From Opitutaceae bacterium (lineage in GTDB: Bacteria > Verrucomicrobiota > Verrucomicrobiia > Opitutales > Opitutaceae), in NCBI GenBank assembly GCA_005792355.1, contig SXSC01000041.1, positions 1 through 38,102 of the forward strand: a DNA stretch of 38,102 nucleotides, given 5' to 3'. The notes below the pieces were generated by a model. It was given only the letters and a program-made list of their open reading frames with translations, was not told the origin of the DNA and did not search any database. Of this stretch, positions 25,751 to 32,836 are shown in pieces. Position 1 is the first letter of the stretch; the number at the start of each line of letters is the position of its first letter. Made by a program: the position numbers and the translations under genes.

Positions 25751-26229
25751 CCGCAGCAGCGTTCGAAACCGCCCGCCGATGCCGAGCCTATTTTCCGGAA
25801 CGCACACGGTGGACGAGATTTCGAACCGTCAGCCTACTTCGCCAAAGGAGGCGGCATCCCAAACCGAGCTCTTCGCGATCCCGGGTATTAGGATGCATCC
25901 TGCGGCTGCGACGAAGCGCAGCCCTTCGAAACACGTGGTTTGTTTCGAAGGGCGACGTTCGGAACCCTGAGCAAGTCGAATGGGCTTTGTCGTCGCCGCC
26001 ATCGCGTGGTGCCACAATACGACCTATCGATCCGTTCACCGAGGCTGGCCAAGCGTTGGCGACGAGATCCGCCCATAGTGCCGATGGAGGCGGGGTGCCC
26101 CACCCCGCACGATGACTTCGCCCTTTATCAAGTCGCCACCGATCGCGTTCACCCACGCAGCCCGAACAAACCTCGCCCGCCTCGACAGCTTCAGTCGTTT
26201 CCGCACACTCGATCCCCGACTCCCCCACC
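25751..26229. repeat. Intergenic region with REP-like palindromic element, copy A
   Basis: No gene in these 479 bases. Bases 25902-25998 hold two arms of a repeat family: GCGGCTGCGACGAAGCGCAG and then GTTTCGAAGGGCGACGTTCG with CCCTGAGCAAGTCGAATGGG. Relatives of these are at 27781-27885 (both arms, inverted) and 37072-37100 (second arm). The inner CCCTTCGAAAC and GTTTCGAAGGG form a hairpin. A second hairpin GCGGGGTG-CCC-CACCCCGC lies at 26090-26108. The right end should contain the promoter of the ThuA-ankyrin gene. Confidence 0.6.
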
Positions 26230-27645
26230 ATGATCCACCTTCGCTCGCTCTTCCGCGCCCTGTGCCTGCTCGTCGGTCCCGCCGCCGCCGTCGCCGCGCC
26301 CGTCACCCCCATCGTCTTGCTGATCGCCGGAGAGCCGAGCCACGGCCCCGGCGAGCACCGGTTTCCCGACGGCTGCAAACTGCTCGCCGAAGCCATGAAC
26401 ACCAGCGGCCTCGGTCTGCGCGCCGAGGTGAGCCTGGGGTGGCCGACCGATGCGGTGCTGGCCTCGGCGACGGCGCTCGTCCTTTATTCCGACGGACTCG
26501 ATGGTCACGTGGCGAAGGGCCAGGTCGCCGCCCTGCGCCGCCACACCAGCGCGGGCAAGGGTCTCGCCGTGCTGCACTTTGCGGTCGAGCCGTCGCCGGG
26601 CGATCTCGCGGACTATCTGCTCGAGACCATCGGCGGGCGCTTCGAGACCGAGTGGTCGGTCAATCCCGTTTGGAAAGTGGAACAGCCAAAACTCCTGGCG
26701 CACGACGTCACGCGCGGGGTCGCGCCGTTTTCCATCGATGACGAATGGTATTATCACCTGAGGTTTCACCGTGACGCGCGGCCGGTGTTGCAGGCGGTGC
26801 CACCGGAGAATTCACTCGGGCAGGACGGCCCGCGCTCCGGCAATCCCGCGGTGCGCGCCGCCGTCGCCAAGCGCGAACCGCAGACGCTCGGCTGGGTCTT
26901 CGAGGGTGCCGGCGCCCGCACGTTTGGTTTCACCGGCGGGCATTTTCACCGCAACTGGAGCGACGACAATTTTCGGAAACTCGTGCTCAACGGTCTCGCC
27001 TGGACCGCCGGTGTCGCCGTCCCGCCGGCGGGCGTCAGCTCCACGGTGGCACGCATTCCGCGCTACCCCACCATCGACGAGGCCATCGCGCGCGGCGATC
27101 TCGACGACGTCCGCCTCCACGTGAAGGGCGCGCCGGAGAGCGCGCAGCGCGGAAAGGACGCGGCCCTCACGCCGCTGCACCAGGCAATTCTGCGCAACCG
27201 CACCGAGATCGCGGTCCTGCTGCTCGACGCCGGCGCGAGCGTCGACGCCCCTGACCGCAGTGCGCGGACGCCGCTGCACCTCGCGGTCGAACGCGGCAAC
27301 GTCGCCCTGGTGCAAATCCTGCTCACGCGCAAGGCCGCGCCCAACGAACGCGATCGCATGGGGTGGACACCGCTGCATCACGCCGCCGCCAAGGACAAGG
27401 TGGCGATCGCCCGGGCGCTGCTGGCGGGCGGCGCCAAGCCGATGACGCTCAGCGAACGCGGCGGCACGGCGCTCCACGAGGCTGCCGCGAGTGGCAGCGC
27501 GGAAATGGTGCAATTATTCCTCACCGCCGGAGTCGATCCGACGGTGGTTTCGAAACTGGGCGTGACGGCGCTGGACATTGCGCGCGAGTTCAAGAACGAA
27601 GCGGCGATCAAGATTCTAGCGGAGCTCCCACCCGGCAAAAAATAG
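26230..27645 (+). CDS. Exported ThuA-like protein fused to ankyrin repeats
   Basis: A 471-residue protein with signal peptide (to about residue 23, AAVAAPV). Residues about 25-265 form a ThuA-like glutamine-amidotransferase fold: VLLIAGEPSHGPGEHRFPDG, YSDGLDGHVAKGQ, GLAVLHFAVE, DEWYYHLRFH and GGHFHRNWSDDNFRKLVLNG LAW. ThuA relatives act in sugar (trehalose-type) metabolism, and in Verrucomicrobia they are often periplasmic. From about residue 280 there are five ankyrin units (LTPLHQAILRNRTEIAVLLL DAGASVD, RTPLHLAVERGNVALVQILL, WTPLHHAAAKDKVAIARALL, and so on). The fusion is uncommon; ankyrins suggest protein binding. No operon partner: the next plus-strand gene is purA 6.9 kb away. Confidence 0.88.
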   Translation: MIHLRSLFRALCLLVGPAAAVAAPVTPIVLLIAGEPSHGPGEHRFPDGCKLLAEAMNTSGLGLRAEVSLGWPTDAVLASATALVLYSDGLDGHVAKGQVAALRRHTSAGKGLAVLHFAVEPSPGDLADYLLETIGGRFETEWSVNPVWKVEQPKLLAHDVTRGVAPFSIDDEWYYHLRFHRDARPVLQAVPPENSLGQDGPRSGNPAVRAAVAKREPQTLGWVFEGAGARTFGFTGGHFHRNWSDDNFRKLVLNGLAWTAGVAVPPAGVSSTVARIPRYPTIDEAIARGDLDDVRLHVKGAPESAQRGKDAALTPLHQAILRNRTEIAVLLLDAGASVDAPDRSARTPLHLAVERGNVALVQILLTRKAAPNERDRMGWTPLHHAAAKDKVAIARALLAGGAKPMTLSERGGTALHEAAASGSAEMVQLFLTAGVDPTVVSKLGVTALDIAREFKNEAAIKILAELPPGKK

Positions 27646-27886
27646 GGCAGGCGGGGCGTCGCGGCAGCGGCGGATGCGAACGGGGGGATTCGGTGGGTAA
27701 GAAAGTTTTCGTCGGTCCGGGTGCTGATCCGGCGATCCTCCCGATTGTCGGTGCGGCCGATCGGGCACCAGCATTGTTTGGTTTCGGAGGGCTGCGCTTT
27801 GTCGCAGCCGCATCCGAGACCTTACGCACCGGCGCCGACAAAGCCCATTCGACAAGCTCAGGGTCCCGGACGGCGCCCTCCGAAAG
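27646..27886. repeat. Intergenic repeat region, REP-like element copy B
   Basis: No coding frame after the ThuA-ankyrin stop. Bases 27781-27885 contain both arms of the family seen at 25902, in inverted orientation: GTTTCGGAGGGCTGCGCTTT...CAGCCGC and ...CATTCGACAAGCTCAGGGTC CCGGACGGCGCCCTCCGAAA. The outer ends GTTTCGGAGGGC and GCCCTCCGAAA pair, giving a ~105-base hairpin. It directly abuts the riboswitch-like sequence at 27887 and may serve as the terminator of the upstream gene. Confidence 0.6.
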
Positions 27887-28015
27887 CCGGCCAACTGCCA
27901 TCATGCGGGAGATGCACCCGTGCTGACCCGGCAACTGTGATTTGACGACGGAAAGGGCATCCGACGCGGCGGCGGCTTGCCTGCCGGTGGCACGGTTTCC
28001 CAACCGCCGTCAAAG
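27887..28015 (+). ncRNA. Cobalamin-riboswitch-like element, no downstream gene
   Basis: The conserved core is visible on the plus strand: a stem GCGGG-agatgca-CCCGT (27905-27921) directly followed by GCTGACCCGGCAACTGTGA (27922-27940), the same order and spacing as the P5 stem and 'GCUGxCCCGCAACUGU' box of cobalamin (B12) riboswitches. GCCGGCC at about 27886-27892 can pair with GCCGG at 27983-27987 as closing stem. TTTGACGACGG (27942-27952) pairs with CCGCCGTCAAA (28003-28013) with one mismatch. Just beyond, CGGGAG-CCGCAC-CTCCCG (28070-28087) and a T6 run (28103-28108) might be a terminator-type platform. A cognate plus-strand gene is absent. The call is by eye, not by a covariance model. Confidence 0.6.
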
Positions 28016-28074
28016 TACGTTTCGCATCGGCTGTCTGCCGGCCAACAGAACGCCCTCCTTCGGTGCCACCGGGA

Positions 28075-28107
28075 GCCGCACCTCCCGTGCGCCCAATGAC
28101 GGTTTTT
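28075..28107 (+). repeat. Direct repeat A flanking the SIR2-TIR/nSTAND region
   Basis: 33 bases ending in CGCCCAATGACGGTTTTT. A copy in the same orientation is at 34432-34464 (4 mismatches). The two copies stand just outside the two large minus-strand genes. Confidence 0.6.
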
Positions 28108-28286
28108 TCATTGATGGTTCCGCCCCACGGCCAACCGTGGCACCCCTGATTTTTCACCACCGATTTCACGGGGCCGAGGCCAAAACCTCGTTTGTTGGAG
28201 GGCCGCAACTCTCACCCCTCAACTCTCAACTGAATGTTTACGGCATCTGCTGCCGGGCCGCCGGCCCCCGCGGACTCTGCCGGCCG

Positions 28287-31200
28287 CTACAGAGTCGCGA
28301 GGTATCTCTTCCATTCCTCCGCCTGCTCCGGCCGGCCGGTGGCGTCGTAAAGTTGGATCAGCCATGAGACGCGCAGCTTCAATCCGCCGCCGGCGGAACT
28401 GCGATTCCCGAGCAAGCGTTTCAGCGTCTCGCACGCCGGAACCAGTAGCGGCTCGGCTTCGGTATAGCGATTGAGGCCAACGAGTGCCGATCCGAGAGTT
28501 GCGCGGGCCCAGGCAATTTCCGATTCTGTACCGTTCTGCTTTTCCCGAAAGGCCAGGCTGGCGCGGGCCAATCTTTCGGCCTCTTCGAACTTGTTCACCA
28601 TGACCAAGGTTTCGGCGAGCCTCAACTGTTGCATGACCAGTCCCGACAGGTCATCGGCTCCGCGTGTCACTGCGATTGCCAGCATCTCGCGATTCAGCGG
28701 CTCGGCCTCGGCGAACTTTCCTTGGTCCTTGAGGGCAGTTTCACGTGTTCTCAAATCGACCAGTGGATCCGGCGCTGCCATCACCTTGGCTTCAGCGGCA
28801 GTGATCTTCATCCCCGGCCCGACCGGGCGCGTGGCGCGATCGGCCAGGAACCAGCGGCCCCATTCGACAAAGGGAGCGTCGTCCGGAGCGGCGGCGAGTT
28901 TGTGGCGGATCTCTCGGAACGCTCGGACGTTTGACAGTTGCGCACGGAAAAACGCAAAGGAGTCAATCGTCCCTCCTGCCAGAGCTTCTGCCTGTCGCAG
29001 CAGCCAGTCAGGTGTGCTTGTCTTGGGCCGACAAGGGGGCAGCGGGCAAACGGCATAGCTTCCGTTGCGGAGAGTCGCTGTGACGAAACGGTCCGATGAG
29101 TAGAAAGCAACGGAACGGATCGATGCGCCCAGTCGGATGGGGCCGACCACCATCAATCCAGAAGCAGTATCCCAAATCCGCAGCTCCCCTTTCTCGGTCC
29201 ATGTGACAACGAGCGTATCGTCCTCGTTTAATCGCGTTCCAGCCAGCGGATCCTTGGAGATTAAAGGTTGTTCCATGGGCTCGGTGAGAGGCGCACCGGT
29301 CGTCGAATCCCACAAGCGAATCGCCCATGGCGTCTTCGTCAGCAATCTCCGGCCATCTCGGGTGAAGAGAAGCCCTTCCACGACATCACCGAGTTCGAGA
29401 GTACTCCCGATCTGCTGCAACGAGGTCGCACTTAGAATCTGCACGATGGTGGCATACCCGCCTGCGGCGAGGAGCCGACCGTTTGGGCTGAAAGCTACGC
29501 GCCTCATGGATTGGTCATATCGAAGTGGCTCACCGACAGTCTGCAATGTGTGCATGTCCCAAACTGCGACATGACCCCCCATGCATGCTGCCGCCATCAA
29601 GCGGCCATCAGGCGAGGCGGCCAGCCCATTCTCTGCACTCTCCAAGTTAAACTCCCCGCCGAGGGGTTTTGCGGGGTCGGTACTCCACGTCCGGATGCTC
29701 TTCCCAGCGGCGTAGACTAGCGTGATGAGTTTTGAATCAGGAGTGAACTCAGCGTGATGCAGGGTGTACCGACCAAGCGGACGGCGTACGATTCCCGAGC
29801 CGCGCAAGTCCCAGAGCTCTTGTTCTTCAGACCCGGCGAGCGAAACAAGAAGATAGCGCGCATCGGGTGAAAGAACATGCGGTGTCGCCGAAACAGGAAA
29901 GAGTCGAGGAGCACCCATAGCCCGTCCGGTAAACGCTTCCATTTCCTGCAACCGATCCGCGAGCACGGCCCACACCGTCGGCATGCCGGGGCGCCAATGT
30001 ACGAACTTGCTTTCTGCAGCCGAGGGGAATCGAACCGGCATAACTGCGCTTGGTGACGTTTGCCACCGGCTCACGAGTTTCCCGTTCGCGGTAACGAGAT
30101 CCGGACTGTTGGGTACTGGTCCGGGAAAGTGCACTGCCATCGATTCTAGTGCCATCGCACCTGTCGAAGCATCCCAGAGTCGTGTTGTGGGTCGTCGGGT
30201 TGTGGTGACGAGAAAGCGGCTGTCTGGGGTGAAACACACGTATCGCAATGGTTCGCCGTGCTCAAGGTGAGGCACTAAGGACTTCCCGGATGGCACTTCC
30301 CAGATTCGAGCGCTCTGGTCCATTGCGACTGTCGCGAATTTCGTCCCATCCAGTGAAAATGCCGACGAGTAGATCCATTGATCGTGCTCCAACCTTGGGC
30401 TAACCGCCGCGCCGGTAGCGGCATCATAGAACCGCATACTGGTAGGGCTGTCACGGATTGAGAGAAGATCCCCTCCGGGGCGAAAAGCGCCCGAGGTATT
30501 GAATTGCGTCACTGGCGTGGTACGCATGACCGGTGTTACAGGATTCCCGTCTGGTATGGTCCACACGCACGATGCGCCCGAATTGCCGCGAGTCAGGATG
30601 CGATTACTGTCGGGGCTAAAGGCAAAATGGATGTGTCTGGAGTCGCCTGGCACGGAGGCTTTGAGTTCGCCGGTGAAGGAATCCCAAATTCGCGCGCCTC
30701 CGGCGGCAAGCCACCGACCATCAGGTGAGAACTTTAGTTTCAAGTGTCGCGTTTCTGGGCCTCCCTGCAGCGGCCCAACCAAGATGCGACCGCTTTCAAG
30801 GTCCCAGATTTGGACGAGGCCAGCAGGCGAAGAACTAGCTACTCGACGACTATCAGAATCCCAGTCCCACGCGATAGACGGACTGCCGATATCGATTTTT
30901 CGCAGGAGCTTTCGCTGCTCCAAGTCCCAATAATAGAACACAGAGTGGCCTTGCAGGCTCAGACATCGTTTGCCGTCCTTGGAGTATTCTGCCCATTCAA
31001 CATTCGCATCGTGCTCCAGCGGCTCGCCCACCGGCAACGCGAAGTTCCGAAATGCAAGCTCCGACATCAGCCGGGTGGCGACGACATGGTTTGTGGAATC
31101 GGTGCGCCCGGCGCGGACGAGGTAGGCGAGGCCTTCGGGGGTTTTGCCCGCTTCCAAGAGCTTCGAGCCGATCATGAAATCGGTGCGGCTGGCCTGGGCC

Positions 31201-32567
31201 GCCTCCGCCCTGCGGGCCTGGACGGCGTGCCAGGCGATCCATGATGCGCCGGCGAGGAGGAGGACGAGGCCGGCGGCGAGGCCCTGCAGCATCCGCGTAT
31301 GCCGGCGCGCCTCCTTCAGCGCCAGCCGCTGCTGCCGTTCATCCCGGCTGGCGCGAACGACTTCGGCGAGGACATCGTGGGCGAGCTCGACCCGCGGGAC
31401 GCCGAGGTGCTCTTCGATCCGCAGGAGGCGGCGCGAGACGAGGGTGTCGATCAGGTCGCGGCTCACGCCGGGGGTTTCCAGCGCGGTCTCGAGCGCGAAG
31501 TTGTCGCGGAAGCCGGACTTCGTGAGGAGATGGTCCTCAACGAAGGCGCGCATGTCGGCCGGCAGATCGGCGACGCTGCTCTCGTAGAAATCGGTGAGGA
31601 TCTCGCGGCGGTTGCCCGTCACGAGATCGACGGTGATCTGGGATTGCCCGAGCGCCCGGCGGCGCTCGTTGAGTTCGCGGCAGATGACGGAGAGGAGCGC
31701 CGGCTCGACCTCCATTTCGGCGAGTCGCTCGGCCGAGCCGCCGCGCGCGCCGGCGACAAACTCGACCACACGCTCCGCCACGCCCTCGGCCAGCAGGCGC
31801 GGCGCGGGTTTGGTGACGATCTCCAGCGCCTGGATGCCGGTGAGCCGGCGGATGCGCAGGCGGTTCGTGAGGATCGAGCGCATCTCGGTTTTCAGGCCCT
31901 CAAGGTCGGGCAGAAAATCTTCGCGCAGCGTCAGCACCACCTGGCAGGAGGGCTTGTCAAAGTTGTAGCGTGAGGGGTCGAGTTCGCCGGCGTCGAAGCG
32001 CGTGCGCAGCGCGGCGGGCGCGGAATTTTCGACGAGATCGGCCAGTTCACGGAGGAACGCGGCGCCGCGGGCGCGGCGGGTGTCGTCGGCGCGACCGAGG
32101 GTAAAAATTTCCTCGAACTGGTCCAGGGCGAGGACGGGCGTGAGCAGGCGGTTCTTGGTGCTCCAGATGGCGACGTCGTTCCGGTGAAAATATTCCCACA
32201 GCGTCTCGCTGGCGCGAAACTCCGGAGCTTCCGCGCGAGCGGCGGTGAAGGCAGCCGTGAGGGCGGATTTCACCTGTTCCGCGAGGGACGGGCTGTCGGG
32301 CGAGTGGTTGAGGCGAAGGTAGAGCGGCAGGAAATCGTTTTCCCGCAGCCGCGGGAAGACTCCGGCCTGGAGGAGCGAACTCTTGCCGAGGCCCGACTGG
32401 CCGAAGAGCACGGTCAGCGCCTGCCGCCGCACGAGCCGGACGAGTTCCTCGGTTTCCTTTTCGCGGCCGAAGAAAAACCCGCGGAGATCCTCGGTGAACG
32501 AGGCCAGCCCCGGCCAGGGATTCTCGCGGTCGACGGCGGCGGCGGAAATTGGGGAAGAAGGACTCAC
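28287..32567 (-). CDS. nSTAND NTPase with transmembrane helix, WD40 propellers and TPR tail
   Basis: A 1426-residue protein. Residues 14-35 show the NPWPGLASFTEDLRGFFFGR lead-in of nSTAND1 NTPases. Walker A FGQSGLGKSSLLQAG (P-loop residues 56-63), Walker B LTPVLALDQFEEIF (about 142-155), VVLTLREDFL near 211-219 (sensor-like Arg). A membrane helix MLQGLAAGLVLLLAGASWIA lies at about 426-447. Residues about 515-1190 contain some 13 WD40-type strands ending in [RQV]xWDxxTG-like motifs, and about 1290-1426 form TPR units with the same cap as the gene at base 1. STAND proteins bind a ligand through such repeats, then oligomerise by ATP. The start is GTG, chosen at the lead-in. The WD40 part is clearly lower in GC than the NTPase part. 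It lies 269 bp behind the SIR2-TIR gene, same strand. Sensor role inferred. Confidence 0.88.
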   Translation of the reverse strand: MSPSSPISAAAVDRENPWPGLASFTEDLRGFFFGREKETEELVRLVRRQALTVLFGQSGLGKSSLLQAGVFPRLRENDFLPLYLRLNHSPDSPSLAEQVKSALTAAFTAARAEAPEFRASETLWEYFHRNDVAIWSTKNRLLTPVLALDQFEEIFTLGRADDTRRARGAAFLRELADLVENSAPAALRTRFDAGELDPSRYNFDKPSCQVVLTLREDFLPDLEGLKTEMRSILTNRLRIRRLTGIQALEIVTKPAPRLLAEGVAERVVEFVAGARGGSAERLAEMEVEPALLSVICRELNERRRALGQSQITVDLVTGNRREILTDFYESSVADLPADMRAFVEDHLLTKSGFRDNFALETALETPGVSRDLIDTLVSRRLLRIEEHLGVPRVELAHDVLAEVVRASRDERQQRLALKEARRHTRMLQGLAAGLVLLLAGASWIAWHAVQARRAEAAQASRTDFMIGSKLLEAGKTPEGLAYLVRAGRTDSTNHVVATRLMSELAFRNFALPVGEPLEHDANVEWAEYSKDGKRCLSLQGHSVFYYWDLEQRKLLRKIDIGSPSIAWDWDSDSRRVASSSPAGLVQIWDLESGRILVGPLQGGPETRHLKLKFSPDGRWLAAGGARIWDSFTGELKASVPGDSRHIHFAFSPDSNRILTRGNSGASCVWTIPDGNPVTPVMRTTPVTQFNTSGAFRPGGDLLSIRDSPTSMRFYDAATGAAVSPRLEHDQWIYSSAFSLDGTKFATVAMDQSARIWEVPSGKSLVPHLEHGEPLRYVCFTPDSRFLVTTTRRPTTRLWDASTGAMALESMAVHFPGPVPNSPDLVTANGKLVSRWQTSPSAVMPVRFPSAAESKFVHWRPGMPTVWAVLADRLQEMEAFTGRAMGAPRLFPVSATPHVLSPDARYLLVSLAGSEEQELWDLRGSGIVRRPLGRYTLHHAEFTPDSKLITLVYAAGKSIRTWSTDPAKPLGGEFNLESAENGLAASPDGRLMAAACMGGHVAVWDMHTLQTVGEPLRYDQSMRRVAFSPNGRLLAAGGYATIVQILSATSLQQIGSTLELGDVVEGLLFTRDGRRLLTKTPWAIRLWDSTTGAPLTEPMEQPLISKDPLAGTRLNEDDTLVVTWTEKGELRIWDTASGLMVVGPIRLGASIRSVAFYSSDRFVTATLRNGSYAVCPLPPCRPKTSTPDWLLRQAEALAGGTIDSFAFFRAQLSNVRAFREIRHKLAAAPDDAPFVEWGRWFLADRATRPVGPGMKITAAEAKVMAAPDPLVDLRTRETALKDQGKFAEAEPLNREMLAIAVTRGADDLSGLVMQQLRLAETLVMVNKFEEAERLARASLAFREKQNGTESEIAWARATLGSALVGLNRYTEAEPLLVPACETLKRLLGNRSSAGGGLKLRVSWLIQLYDATGRPEQAEEWKRYLATL

Positions 32568-32584
32568 CGAAAGGAGGAAGAAGG

Positions 32585-32826
32585 TGGAACGCTAATCTAC
32601 GCTAATGGTCGCTAATTCAGGCTCAGATAAGCGGAGATTAGCGCGGATTAGCGTTCCAAGAATTACTCGGGGATTTTGATCCGTGTTCATCCGTGTGACC
32701 CGTGGTTAAAAATTCAGGGAAAGAAAGAGGTGGCTTTCACCACAGAGGCACGGAGATCGGAGAGAAGAGATTCCGCTGCCTCCGGGGTATTCTTTGTGCT
32801 CTCTACGAACTTTGCGGTTAAATTGG
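32585..32826. repeat. Three stacked palindromic repeats between nSTAND and SIR2-TIR genes
   Basis: The gap consists almost wholly of repeats. First, TGGAACGCTAATC (32585-32597) pairs perfectly with GATTAGCGTTCCA (32646-32658), with further CGCTAAT/GATTAGCG units inside. Second, GATCCGTGTTCATCCGTGTG and ACCCGTGGTTAAAAATTC (32677-32715). Third, TTCACCACAGAGGCACGGAG (32736-32755) faces TTGTGCTCTCTACGAACTTT GCGGTTAA (32793-32820). All three types are widespread intergenic repeats in Verrucomicrobia and other soil bacteria. No gene here. Whether the two genes share a transcript across this gap cannot be told. Confidence 0.6.
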
Positions 32827-32836
32827 TTTGGTGGGT

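Noticed and set aside
28075..28107. ATGACGGTTTTT in both 33-bp repeats as start codons of small genes (MTVF...)
   Set aside because: The left copy stops after 17 codons, neither has a ribosome site, and the similarity lies mostly upstream of the ATG.
27646..28286. CRISPR array
   Set aside because: The repeats here are few, of different length and palindromic on a large scale; no regular spacer pattern, and no cas gene in the window.
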